64,000 nucleotides of DNA, from the NCBI GenBank assembly GCA_949987705.1, contig OX465281.1:241759143-241823142 (forward strand). Direction: 5' to 3'. Below the pieces are notes generated by a model that was not told the DNA's origin, did no database searches, and was given only the letters and a program-made list of their open reading frames with translations. Source of the DNA: Thereva unica (taxonomy: Eukaryota; Arthropoda; Insecta; Diptera; Therevidae). The translations under genes were made by a program, and so were the position numbers. Positions 42,806 through 53,271 of this stretch are shown here, piece after piece. Every line of letters begins with the position of its first letter. Positions within the stretch are counted from its first letter, which is position 1.

Positions 42806-43150
42806 AGAACTGATAGCAATAAAACAGAACTGTTATTTGTAATACGAATTTAATAAATTGTTTTAAATCAAGATAAATTTTTAATTCTTCATTATATTTT
42901 TTGATAAGTAATCCATTGTTAGATACACTATAGTTCTTTGAAGGCAGATGTTTTAGCGTTGACAAGATTTGTGATTTGACAGCTCACACTTTATTGACCC
43001 AATTGTCCATGATTTCGCTTCACTCAATGGGATTTTGTTGATAGTACGGACTATGTTACAATCGAACTACTCCATTTTTTTTTTGTTGCCATTTCAAATA
43101 TCCACAAAGAATGTAACTTGGACAGCCATTTATCAAGGCGTGTACTCCGG

Positions 43151-43360
43151 CAGGGGCGGCGCTTTCATAGGTGCAAATGGTGCATTTGCACCGGGCGCAA
43201 TTTCAGGAATTAGTTTAGATATAGTTTTATATAACAAATAGGGAATCCAAAAATAAATATTTAAATGTTTGTGCCTTTGTCCATTGTCCTTCACTGCCAC
43301 CAAGCAATGAACAGCTGGTGGGGTGTAATATGGTAGATTGCACCGGGCGCTAAATAAAAC
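43151..43360. mobile_element. hAT-type MITE fragment
   Basis: It starts CAGGGGCGGCGCTTTCATAG, then GTGCAAATGGTGCATTTGCA and CCGGGCGCAATTTC. Near 43,345 GATTGCACCGGGCGC resembles the other end. The family is the same as 29,615-30,403, but no target duplication was found. From 43,361 to 43,877 no gene is supported. Confidence 0.6.
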
Positions 43361-43877
43361 CAAGCACCCGTCAATAGAGCACTACGATCATACACTCTGG
43401 TAGTGCATGGAACTGGAAAAACGGAGGAAGCAGATTGGAAGTGTCTTAAATTAGTTAATGAAGGGCTACAATTCATCTGCCTCGGAAACTACATAGCCAG
43501 AAAAAAAGGAAATGAAGAAAACTCTACGGCGGCAATGAAGAGTGTCGTGGTCGAGGAAATTTTTCTCGAACATACAGAAAATATCGGAAAGTCTTAAAGT
43601 TCATGGAACGAGAAGGATAGCAGAAAAGCCGGAGAAAATTAGTAAAATCATGATGAAAGTTTACTCTTCAGGAAGCTGCTTCTCCGCTACGTCTTGCGAT
43701 TATTAGAAATCAAATGAAAACGAGGCTGAACCGAGATTGGTTTGACAGGATCGTGACAGAAGAAGGATTGAGATGTATTCCATGTACGATACATTTTTTT
43801 CGTTCAAGAAATTTACTCGGATTGGCGAAATATTCTCCGGTTTCCTCCAATGCGACAAGAAGATCATTGCAATCAAA

Positions 43878-44011
43878 CAGCGGCGGCGCTTTCATATATG
43901 CAAATGGTGCACTTGCACTGGGTGCAATTCAACTGGAGCGCAATTTTGAGGAGCTAATGTGGTGCAATATGGCATACTGCACCGAGTGCAAAAAACCCAA
44001 GCCCGGCCCTG
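43878..44011. mobile_element. Short hAT-type MITE
   Basis: The left end is CAGCGGCGGCGCTTTCATA and the right end AAGCCCGGCCCTG, with the same subterminal blocks as the copy at 43,151. Length 134 bp. The flanking 8-mers do not match, so it may be a recombinant of two copies. Confidence 0.6.
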
Positions 44012-44736
44012 GCAGCACTACACTCTTACCTTTACCAGATTTAATGAACTGAACATACATTTAAAGACCAGCGTTGTTCACCAACTGAATCAAGGATCCA
44101 AATACAAACCCTTCTGCGAAATATTTCAGATTGTCTCTGATGAAAGACTAAGATGTTGAACACATTGTGGAATCAACAATTTTCACTCTCATTCTCTTCC
44201 ACAGTACGATTACACTCTACACCAGTGATTCTCAACCTGGGCGATATCGCCCCCTGGGGGGCGATCGAAAACTTACAGTGGGCGATTATTTGACTATACG
44301 CTTTTGGGGGGCGATAGTCATTTTGCGTGGGCGAAATCGTTTTGAATACCCGCTTTCAGTGATGGGCCGCTGCATTTTTATATTGCGTTGTGAAAAAGCG
44401 AATAAAACATTTTGTAAAACAATATTGTTATCCTTTGGTATTTAATTGCTACAATGAATATTCAATGTTTTATAAGTCTCCCTAAAGGGCAAAATTAATT
44501 GGAATGTGAATACAAAGTTGCATCGTACAGTCCGGTATTGCAATCCCTAGTGCGCATGTCTTAGATTCGCTTTGCGTGTGCAACGATTTCAATCATTTAG
44601 CCGAGCAGTCAGTAATGAGTATTATTAAATTTGAATTTTAATGTGATCTGTTGTGCTCTCGCCATATATGATATTTGCATTATTTTTAAAATAAACGTAT
44701 TTCATTTTGTTCCGAAGAAACACGGGAGCCTGTTGG

Positions 44737-45216
44737 GGGCCTCGGTAGCCTAGGGGTAAGGCGCCTGACTACTATCCCAGAGGTCCCGGGTTCGAATCCC
44801 GGCCAGCCCCACGGTCCCTCGCCTTTTCCACTTTTCCACTCACATAACTTTCCTTCTTTCTTCTCCCCTCTTTACATTCCTGATTCCTCCTGTCATAGCC
44901 TTCGCTAGTCCTTCCCCGCTCCACCAAGCGCATGTCATAGGTTGGTTGAAGAGATTCAACTCGTTTCAGGAGGCATAACACTCCAGCGAGTTGTTTCTCA
45001 AATGCCCCGATGCCAGAGTCGCGAAATGGTTGGAAGTAGGTGGAATAAAAAAAAATTATATATCGCGGCTAGGTTGTGGCAGCTCCTTCCTACTTCTCTC
45101 TCTCTCTTTACTTCTCATCTTCCGGCTAGAGCTGCTGTCCGACATTCTATAGGAAAAAATAGATTGTCGGACAGTACAAAGGGGCTTTCCCTAAGTCTCT
45201 AGTCTTTCACATAAAA
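44737..45216 (+). mobile_element. tRNA-derived SINE, copy 3, full length
   Basis: The head runs GGGGGCCTCGGTAGCCTAGG, GGTAAGGCGCCTGACTAC, then a T-arm CCGGGTTCGAATCCCGG and AGCCCCAC, so the tRNA cloverleaf ends are still recognisable. The body is about 400 bp with AAGAGATTCAACTCGTTTC and ATCGCGGCTAGGTTGTGG. A hairpin TGTCCGACA...TGTCGGACA precedes the A-rich tail. It lies inside the hAT element at 44,223-48,047. Confidence 0.85.
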
Positions 45217-45219
45217 AAA

Positions 45220-46001
45220 AAAAAAACACAAAACATAAAGTTTCCAGCAAGCTTAGGGGAGGGGTGAGAGGGCTTGAGGGGACGTAAAATTTTGCCTACA
45301 AACTTTGGGAAGCATCTTTACGGAAACAGTTTGACAGCTTCAGGCTTGTTGTTGTTTTTTCTCTAATTTCTTTGGTTTCCCCTTTCGTAGGGAATGATGT
45401 AGTGTAGAATGAGGAATTAAAACAAAAATGGCAACAGCAGCAGCAGGTTGTGTTTATTTTTACTAATGCGTATTAGGTCATTTATTTCTAAACAAAGGCT
45501 TTATATTGTAAGTTCTAATTAAATCGATAAAGTAGGAAATAAAATTCCGTTACAATAATTGTTTTGTTGTGAATTATAAGAGATTGAAGAAATCAGGTGA
45601 GTTTTCTGAGCTTTCTTTATAAGATATATTTTTGTGAATAAAATGGTTTACTTACTTATAAACTTATTCAAGAAGTACTATTTTCATATAGATACGCTTT
45701 AGGATACCGGTATCCGAAAGCATACTGTATGCATTGTCTTGGAAAAATGATTATATCACTAATATTTATCAATAATAATTAAAAAATTGTGGTCAATTAG
45801 AAACTTCGGTAGTTATAGATTGATTTCAAATTATAATATTCCTATAAATTATTACTAAATAATATATAAATCACATTTGAAATTAAGTGGTACGCAGTTC
45901 TCCTCTACCCATTGAGTAAATAAATATTTTCAATTTTACTTATTTTTTATATATTTAAAATTGATTTTTTTAAAATTTGAATTATAGATCAACCTCTAAA
46001 A
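45220..46001 (+). other. 5' region of the hAT transposase gene
   Basis: AT-rich sequence without a gene. TTTGAATTATAG at about 45,976-45,987 directly before the coding start resembles a splice acceptor, so an untranslated first exon and intron are possible. Confidence 0.4.
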
Positions 46002-47759
46002 ATGTCCCAGAAAAAGAAATGCCGGCAATATTCTGTTGAATATGTAAAGTTTGGTTTTATTTCTTCGCCACAAAATAGCCAACTTCCAATGTGTTTGCTG
46101 TGCAATCAGGTATTTTCTAATGAAGCAATGAAACCATCCCGGATGATTGAACATTTAAAAAGAAAACATCCCGACAAGCAGGACAAAGACATTGAATATT
46201 TAGAAAATTTAAAAACGATGTTTACCAAAAGAAATAAAATAATCAATGTATTCAAAACAGCAACCACAATTATAAATAAGGGATTGGAGGTGTCATATAA
46301 GATTTCACGTATAATAGCTCAAAATGCGAAACCTCACAATATTGGAGAGAAATTATTATTACCGGTTATAAAGGAAGTTCTTACCATGACTTCAGCAGAT
46401 CCAGCCAATATTTTGTCAATGATTCCATTAAGTAATGATACCATATCAAGAAGGATTAATGAAATGGCCGATGATGTTGAAAATCAACTAACTGCGGATC
46501 TCCAAACACGAGAGTTCACTATACAGTTGGATGAGAGTAGTGTACGGGATAGTGATGCAATATTAATGGCTTATGTTAGGTACATAAAGGATTCAAAAAT
46601 CATCGAAGAAATGTTATTCTGCAGACATTTAGTCACTGATACGAAAGGCACATCAATATATGAATGTTTTAAAACGTATTTTGATGAAAAACAAATTCCT
46701 TTGAAAAATATATTGGCCTGTGCGAAGGATGGTGCCCCTTCGATGGTAGGACGTCATCGTGGTTTTCTAACCATGTTGAAGGAAGAAAATCCAAATATCT
46801 TTACAATTCATTGTATAATTCATAGGCAACACTTGGTTGCCAAATCCATTGGCGGGAGATTACATGAAACAATGAATTTAGTAAAATCAATAATTAACAA
46901 AATAAAAGCACACCCACTTAATAATAGATTATTTCGGCAACTTTGCCATGAAAATGATGAAGAATATGAGCGCCTATTATTGCACACGGAGGTCAGGTGG
47001 CTATCTAAAAGAAGCTGCCTCAGAAGAATGTTCAACCTATTTGATAGTTATTCAGAATCAACAAATTATAATTTTCCAATGGAGATATCTGTTTTAAAGA
47101 GTGACATAGCTTATTTGGCAGGTATATATGCAAAAATAAATGAATTACTTTTGAAACTGCAAGGAAACAATGTGACCATAATTAAAGTGAAAAGTTTAAT
47201 TATTGGTTTTATAAATAAATTAAGTCTCTATAAAAATAACATGGGTAGAAAAGATTTTTCTTTATTTCCCTGTTTAAGTAATATAATTGTAAAGGACGAA
47301 AATATTGCAGTTTATTATAAGCATTTGGAAAGCCTAATTGTAGATATGAAACTTCGGTTTAAAGATGTTGAAAATATTCGTATTCCTGATTGGGTTATTA
47401 ATCCATTTAGTGCTGATCCTACTAATGCTCCTTCGCACATTCAAGAAATATTAATAGATTTGCAGGCAAATGTAGAAGCGAAACATTCATTTGAACATAG
47501 TACTTTAGAAGAATTTTGGATAAAAATTAGCAGTACTAACACATTTCAGAGACTATTGATAGAAATTAGACTATTAATCATGGCATTTCCAACGTCATAC
47601 CTAGTGGAAAAGGGTTTTAGTGCGGTTTCTCAAATGCTGACTAAGCAAAGAAATCGGCTCAACATTTGCCAACAAGGTGACTTACGATTATATCTGTCAA
47701 AATTAGAACCCAATATTATTAAACTTTGTCAAGATCACCAACCTCAAGGTTCTCATTAA
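46002..47759 (+). CDS. hAT transposase (ZBED-type), intact
   Basis: A 585-residue transposase that would bind the terminal repeats and move the element in the nucleus. Near the N-terminus is a BED-type zinc finger with Cys31, Cys34, His51 and His56 (CLLCNQVF and HLKRKHPDK). The catalytic core includes IQLDESSV near residue 175 and ACAKDGAPSMVGRHRGF near 240. HCIIHRQHLVAKSI and HTEVRWLSKRSCLRRMF are hallmark blocks of the ZBED5/SCAND3-like hAT branch. The C-terminal dimerisation region holds MAFPTSYLVEKGFSAV and KQRNRLNI. No stop or frameshift was seen and length is normal for the family. The ATG at 46,002 follows AACCTCTAAAA. Confidence 0.92.
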   Translation: MSQKKKCRQYSVEYVKFGFISSPQNSQLPMCLLCNQVFSNEAMKPSRMIEHLKRKHPDKQDKDIEYLENLKTMFTKRNKIINVFKTATTIINKGLEVSYKISRIIAQNAKPHNIGEKLLLPVIKEVLTMTSADPANILSMIPLSNDTISRRINEMADDVENQLTADLQTREFTIQLDESSVRDSDAILMAYVRYIKDSKIIEEMLFCRHLVTDTKGTSIYECFKTYFDEKQIPLKNILACAKDGAPSMVGRHRGFLTMLKEENPNIFTIHCIIHRQHLVAKSIGGRLHETMNLVKSIINKIKAHPLNNRLFRQLCHENDEEYERLLLHTEVRWLSKRSCLRRMFNLFDSYSESTNYNFPMEISVLKSDIAYLAGIYAKINELLLKLQGNNVTIIKVKSLIIGFINKLSLYKNNMGRKDFSLFPCLSNIIVKDENIAVYYKHLESLIVDMKLRFKDVENIRIPDWVINPFSADPTNAPSHIQEILIDLQANVEAKHSFEHSTLEEFWIKISSTNTFQRLLIEIRLLIMAFPTSYLVEKGFSAVSQMLTKQRNRLNICQQGDLRLYLSKLEPNIIKLCQDHQPQGSH

Positions 47760-48055
47760 TATTTCATTCAGTTTATTATTTCTTTGTTATGTTAAAATTA
47801 AAACACATTACTTTATGTATCTTACTTTTTTTGTAAATTAAATTAAATTTCTAACTAATAAATGTTATTCTACTATTGTTCCTTTCAACATTCTTTGGAT
47901 ATATCTTACTAACGCCTAATGTAAGCCAAGTCTACCTTATATTAGGGATTATCGTACAATTTTTATCTGTTAAAATTTATAGGGGGGCGAATTAAGAAGC
48001 GGGTCTTACAAAGGGGGCGTTTGGTCCAAAAAGGTTGAGAAACACTGCTCTACAC

Positions 48056-48700
48056 TAATAATGATATTTTTTTGCTTTGTTCTTTATAATGAAGTATCGG
48101 GACGGGACCAAGGTAACGCGAATAACAGGTGGGCTTGTTTTTGTCTTGACTGTGCATATACCTCACTGCTTGCAGGCCATTCCGTTTGAACAAGCAGATC
48201 ACCTGTCTTCCTAGAGTCTTTGCAAGCAGGGACATCCCAAGCAAAAACGCCCTACTCCTTGTTCCATCCCAGTGACGGAAACCATTATGAACAAAACGTC
48301 AAAAGCAAAGATTACTAGTGAGGTCCTTTACCATCCGATTAAAGGATTTATCGTCGATAAATTAAACCATGTGAAGGGTCCGGTAATCAAACCAGCTATA
48401 GATGATTATTTTAGGTGGCCAAAGTATTCATTCTCTTTATATAGGTACTTCAATAAACCGTTCTAGGTCAATGAACGAAATGCCTGTATGCATTTTCATT
48501 ACCTTCGACGTTCTGCTTACCCTACACACGTTACAATAAAGCGGAAGGACAAGCCCCAAATGAGGACTTAAATTACAGTCCATTAGTTTTCAAATTAAAT
48601 TAAAATTTCACTTTTAAATCGTTTTTCAAAAAAATATTTATTTCCTTCCAAAAACGAAAAAACATCCACAAGATGCAAAAATACTGAAAACGGTCTGACC
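48056..48700. other. No gene seen
   Basis: About 650 bp between the hAT element and gene B5. Short frames on both strands lack support. The final 100 bp are the 3' end of B5, with sequence shared with the B3 and B4 tails (CATCCACAAGATGCAAAAAT). Confidence 0.4.
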
Positions 48701-48708
48701 ACGATTTA

Positions 48709-49008
48709 TTATCCAGATCTGTAACGACGCCTTCCATGACTCCTCCTAGAACCACGTCTCAACATCACTCGGAATCTCCTGGCTCTACGTGCATCGCGTC
48801 CTGCTTCATTTTCATGTCCTTGACCATCAACACTCAGCAAAGTCTCTGGCTGTTCATCTGCTCCAACTACATCGCCCAAAAGAATAGAGTCATCAGCTCC
48901 AGAATCAATTGATCTTGCGAAAATCGCTTGATCTTCTCCCTGATCTTGCGGTACAGCCCAAGTGCAAACTACCAAAAGAGCAACAATTGCGAAAACGAAA
49001 ATCTTCAT
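48709..49008 (-). CDS. Family B secreted cationic peptide precursor, B5
   Basis: A 99-residue precursor from ATG at 49,008 on minus; the longer frame upstream has no ATG. It has the same signal peptide and pro-region as B3 and B4 and a predicted mature part FRVMLRRGSRRSHGRRRYRS plus G. Its core promoter has GGGAAAATTCC. Its partner A5 starts 645 bp away on the other strand. Confidence 0.88.
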   Translation of the reverse strand: MKIFVFAIVALLVVCTWAVPQDQGEDQAIFARSIDSGADDSILLGDVVGADEQPETLLSVDGQGHENEAGRDARRARRFRVMLRRGSRRSHGRRRYRSG

Positions 49009-49653
49009 GTTTCTTGATTTTAACTTGAATTTCTTGAGACAAACTATGCTTGATCCCAAATCATCTTAGGCTTATATAGTATCCTAGGGCAATTTGGGAA
49101 AATTCCTAACAAGGAAACTTTTCAAAACAATAACACAAAAATTTCAAACCCCAAAACCTTTTGTTTGTTTACTATTTTAACATGGTTGACGAACTTTCAT
49201 AAAAATCGTTATTTACGCTAGGAAAGCATAAACAGTTCGGTGACTTACTTATAAGTGACTCATCAAAAACTGGTTCAAATTTGTATCGATTCTAATGAAC
49301 TTCTAAATTAGTCAAGAACATTGGAGCTGGCGCGCCATGGCGCCTGCATGTGCTTATCCCGACGCCATGAAGGTCTGAACTGTCGATCAAAGAGAAGGCG
49401 TCTGAGATAAAAATAGCCCGAAACAGCAGGATTAGTTCCGGTTGATCATGCAGTTTTTGTTTTAAGATATTTGTCAACAAATCAAATCGTCATTTTTTTA
49501 AAGGTTCAAGTCTTGAAATGTTTCTAGAAATCTTCCACGATCGCGTGTCCATCGAAACTTCTTCCTATATAAACTCAAAGTGATCCACTTTCAAGACACA
49601 GTTTACCTCAAACAGTTTTACCACAAACACCTGAAGACACCAGAAAAACTACA
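49009..49653. promoter_or_regulatory. Bidirectional promoter of unit 5 (B5/A5)
   Basis: GGGAAAATTCC lies at 49,096-49,106, TTGTTTAC at 49,165-49,172, and AAACAGTTCGGTGACTTA begins near 49,230. On the A5 side GAAATCTTCC near 49,528 is a one-base variant of the GGAATCTTCC site, and TATATAAA lies at 49,566-49,573. The middle shares TAGTTCCGGTTGATC and GATATTTGTCAACAAATC with unit 6. Confidence 0.68.
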
Positions 49654-49971
49654 ATGAAATCCTTTTTGATCATCGCAACTCTTGCTCTACTCATCACTGT
49701 CTCGTACAGTTTTCCTCAAGGATTCAAAGACGATTCTGAAGACAATTTGGATCAAGGAGTTTTGGTGAGAGCGATCGATGGTGGTGACGCTGGGCCTGTT
49801 ATCCCAGTTGAAGAAGACGGAGAAGCAGAGACCCTTTTCAGTGTTGATGGACAAGGACACGAGAACGAATCAGATCGTGAGGCTCGCAGGGCACGCAGGT
49901 TCCGAGTTAACTTAAGAAGAGCTCCATCACGTAGGGTATTCAAGGTGCGCTTGGGACGTCGTGGACACTAA
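49654..49971 (+). CDS. Family A secreted cationic peptide precursor, A5
   Basis: A 105-residue precursor. It has signal peptide MKSFLIIATLALLITVSYS, a pro-region with GFKDDSEDNLDQGVLVRAID, ETLFSVDGQGHENESDREAR and RRARR. The predicted mature part FRVNLRRAPSRRVFKVRLGR ends RGH (23 residues) and is identical to A6. The turn carries APSRR rather than the VPARRRR of A3 and A4. Confidence 0.88.
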   Translation: MKSFLIIATLALLITVSYSFPQGFKDDSEDNLDQGVLVRAIDGGDAGPVIPVEEDGEAETLFSVDGQGHENESDREARRARRFRVNLRRAPSRRVFKVRLGRRGH

Positions 49972-50084
49972 AGAACTACTAGTATTAAAGCACAACTATT
50001 ATTTGTAATAAGAATTTAATAAAAAATTTAAACCAATATTTATTTTTAATTCTTCAATATATGTTTTGTTGGTAATCTATTACT

Positions 50085-50470
50085 TACTTATTCCCCTTTA
50101 ATCCCTCTTGGGACATAGGGCGGAAGCAGTGTTACCCTACAGTGGACTCTGCAATGCGACAGCTCTCAGGATCTTCCAGTTGTTACGGCTTCTGCTAATA
50201 GGGTTCTCCTCAAAGTTATCACCAACGTTTAGGACTTCCGGCTCGACGGGATCCTTACGGGTTCCAGTGAAGGGCCTGTTTGGTTAGATTTTCGTTTTCG
50301 CAACCCAAGGTGTGGCCAATCCAACTCCATTTCCTTTGCCAGATTTTGTCGTCTATCCTTTTTTGACCGGCACAACGCCATACCTCTTCATTAGAAATTC
50401 TATCTTGCCAGCGGATTTTTAGGATACGACGAAGGCATCTGTTGATGAAATCTTAAAATCAAATGAAATT
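50085..50470 (-). pseudogene. RTE-type LINE C-terminal fragment
   Basis: Minus-strand reading gives FINRCLRRILKIRWQDRISN, EEVWRCAGQ, KRKWSWIGHTLG and LHWNPQGSRRAGSPKRWRY, the conserved C-terminus of many insect RTE-like LINEs. Upstream domains are absent. It lies in the 3' flank of A5. Confidence 0.75.
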
Positions 50471-50929
50471 CTACTCAAAATCTGGAGATGATGTTATCTG
50501 AAACTGAAATTTACTCCCCGAGAATAAAATAATTCCCCGAGTAAAAATAAAAAATGGTCTTACAACGGGCGAACACCGGCCATGTTTTGAAACATAGTTC
50601 TAGGATATGTGCCGGGCATAAGGATGTTTGTTGGAATAGTTATTGATAAAAATATCATGAAATCTGGTACCCACGTATTCGTATTCAAATATTCCTTATT
50701 TTTTTTACCTTGAACCGCTTAAAATAACAAAATTTTCCACTAAACTATAAATCAACACCCAGCGCCGGCCCTAGGGTAGAGCGAGTGGAGCGGTCGCTCT
50801 AGGCGCCAAGAGGCAAGGGGCGCCTAAAAGACAATTTTGAACGAAAAATAAAATTTTGACGGCGCCTTTTGCAATAAAATGTAGATTTTGACAAATTTAG
50901 TTTTTTTTTTCTATTTATTTAAGACTAGC

Positions 50930-51735
50930 TTTCGCTCGCAATCTCGTCCTCGTCGATTTTGCAGTGCCGGGAAAATATAGCGCCTATACGGAACTTCGCC
51001 CATACGATTTTCCAATTTTGTAATTAAGGTAATTATTTTGCAAAATTTGGCGGTGAGTTCAAAAATTCACACTTTGGGGTCTCTAAAATCAATACAGACG
51101 AACATCGAAAACATTAAAAATATGGATTATGTTTTTATCGTGACGACACTACTTACACTGATTTGACCCCTAATATATTAGGTGTTTCAGTATGTCTAAG
51201 AAAATATAGCCCGTCAAAAACCCATCAAACCAAGATTAGCCAGTTAAGAGATTAGCCCCTACAAGCAGGCAGAAAGGCAATGTACCTATTAGAACCAATA
51301 AAAATACTTCATAGCACGAGCGGCGACCGTCAAAAAATAGGGGTCTACATTAGAATGATAAAAAAAAATTGTCACTCTATCAGATTTTCCTTCGATTATC
51401 GGATCAAGTTTTCGGTCTGACCCACTAGTCCGTTTAAAGAGCAAAATTAGCCTAAGGCAGCGGTTTAGTTGCCTTAAAATCTGATTGGCGCCTCCCGAGT
51501 TTTGAGTCTAAACAGTTTCGACTCGCTTCCCTACGATCATCGGGTCAAGTTTTCGGTCTGTGCCGATAGTCGAATACGATAGCCGGATCCGATAGTCGGG
51601 TCAGAGTGAAAACGTAACCTAAAATATTCCCAATACTACTAAATCTTCCGTCCCTTCGCTATCGGATTAGCCGTTTGCAAGATAAGCCCGGACAAATAGA
51701 CAGACAAAAATTTAAAAATTATTATTTTGAAATGA
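50930..51735 (+). mobile_element. Unclassified dispersed repeat
   Basis: It starts GACTAGCTTTCGCTCGCAAT and ends GCCGTTTGCAAGATAAGCCC, GGACAAATAGACAGACAAAA and an AT-rich tail, a start and end style shared by many insect dispersed repeats. It contains repeated phrases such as ATCGGGTCAAGTTTTCGGTC (about 51,400 and 51,538). No coding capacity was recognised. Confidence 0.4.
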
Positions 51736-51841
51736 GATTTCGTATTCTTATTCTTCTTCTTCTTTGATCCGTTAGCTGGCGGTCCGAGCGGGACGTCCCC
51801 GCAACGGATACGCTGCTGTCGGTGCCGCTGGGTCCCGAACT

Positions 51842-53124
51842 CTATTCACGATTCGCTTCCATTCTTCTCGGTTTTTGGCGGTGTCTCGAGCCTCGGTAAC
51901 TGAATCGTTGATTCTTTAAGTCACCCTCGATATTCTTCAACCAGGTTTTCTTCGGTGCCGATCGCTGTACTCTCCAGTCTGCAGGACGGTCTCGCCAGAG
52001 AAGTTTACGTGGCAAGCGGTTATCATCCATTCGGCAAACATGTCCAAACCACCGTAGTCGACGTTTTTGCATTTCTTCTTCGATCAGTGTTTGCTGATCG
52101 CATCTTTGTCTGACAACCTCGTTTCGAAGGCGATCACGGAGTGAGACACGGAGGATCTGCCTCAAACATCGCATTTGGAAGACCTCGAGCTTCTTAACGT
52201 CCGGTTTGAGCAGTGTCCACGTTTCAGATCCATAAAGAAGAATCGGAAGAATCAACGTTTGGTAAAGACGTAGTTTTGTTTTGATGGAGATATTTGCTCG
52301 TTTCCATATGCACCATTTGAGCGAGGCGAATGTTGCTGTTGCCTGACCGATACGGCTGTGAACGTCGGCCGTCGATGCTACTTTCGTTTCCTCAACCAAT
52401 GATCCCAAATATTTGAACCTTGGAACCTGTTCGATTTGGGTTCCATCGAGGTGAACACTGGCTCTTGATCCATCCGTTGTGAGCACTTTGGTCTTTTCCG
52501 CATTGATTTTTAACCCGTATGATTGGGCGATGCGGGAAATATCGTATAAGATGTCCGTTGCTTCGGCATCCGTGTCGGCGAAAACAGCGCTATCGTCGGC
52601 GAACATTAAGTCTGTTACGAAGTTGTTGTCGTCGTATTGAACTCCGAGTCGTCCATCGAATGCTTCACGCATAATCGCGTCGATCACAACGTTGAAGAGA
52701 AGTGGCGAAGCGACGTCTCCCTGTCGGACACCCGTCTGAATCGGGAACTCCTCGGATAAGTCGTTTCGAATACGAACGCTGCTGGTTGAGCCATCGTACG
52801 ACGCTTGGAGAAGTTGGATGATTCTCAATGGCACGTGTTCGGTTACCAAGACTCTCCACAAGCTGTTCCAATCGATGCAATCGAAAGCGGATTTGAAATC
52901 GATGAAAACGACGACAATTCGTTTGCCGCAACGAATTCTTTCTTCCATTAACTGACGGAGGGCGAATATTTGATCAATGCATCCTCGATGTGGTCTAAAT
53001 CCCGCTTGTTCCTCCCGGCTCGTTTGCTCTCGATGTTTCTGTAGCCTCGATTGTATTATTTTCGTAAATACTTTACCGGCGATCGAAAGAAGGCTAATAC
53101 CGCGATAATTCTTGCAATTCTTCT
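51842..53124 (-). pseudogene. RTE-type LINE polymerase, 5'-truncated, open frame
   Basis: The minus strand is open from the truncation near 53,124 to a stop at 51,842, about 425 codons. Blocks in order are KNYRGISLLSIAGKVFTK, REEQAGFRPHRGCIDQIFAL, VVFIDFKSAFDCIDWNSLW, VRQGDVASPLLFNVVIDAIM, TDLMFADDSAVFADT, NAEKTKVLTTDG, RFKYLGSLVEE, YGSETWTLLK and RLRWFGHVCRMDDNRLPRKL. The catalytic motif is FADD. The endonuclease domain is missing, so the copy cannot retrotranspose alone. The unbroken frame implies recent arrival. Confidence 0.88.
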
Positions 53125-53271
53125 TATTCTACATATGGGCACGTCCACGCGAAACCAGCCACCCGTCGCTCGCAGCACGTTTTTTCAGTAGAACGCGCTC
53201 TATTCAACTCGCTCACAAATGATAGAAAATAGCTATAGTCCAGTCAAAATAGACGAAAAAACGCCATAATT

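Larger units (their letters stand above)
41458..43112. repeat. Right arm of the inverted duplication (unit 4)
   Basis: Reverse complement of 37,527-39,197, with B4, the shared promoter, A4 and the mariner fragment in mirrored order. Differences are scattered substitutions and small indels. Confidence 0.85.
44223..48047 (+). mobile_element. hAT transposon, apparently autonomous, 8-bp target duplication
   Basis: CTCTACAC flanks both ends (44,215-44,222 and 48,048-48,055). Terminal inverted repeats begin CAGTGATTCTCAACCT and, on the right read inward, CAGTGTTTCTCAACCT, the Charlie-like hAT terminus. The 3.8-kb element holds one long transposase frame (46,002-47,759) and a SINE copy in its 5' region. 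An exact target duplication, matching ends and an intact frame suggest a young copy that may still be able to move. Confidence 0.93.

Noticed and set aside
44737..44812. Functional tRNA gene
   Set aside because: The acceptor stem has mismatches and no sound anticodon arm forms. The same head recurs with a shared 400-bp body, so it is a SINE.
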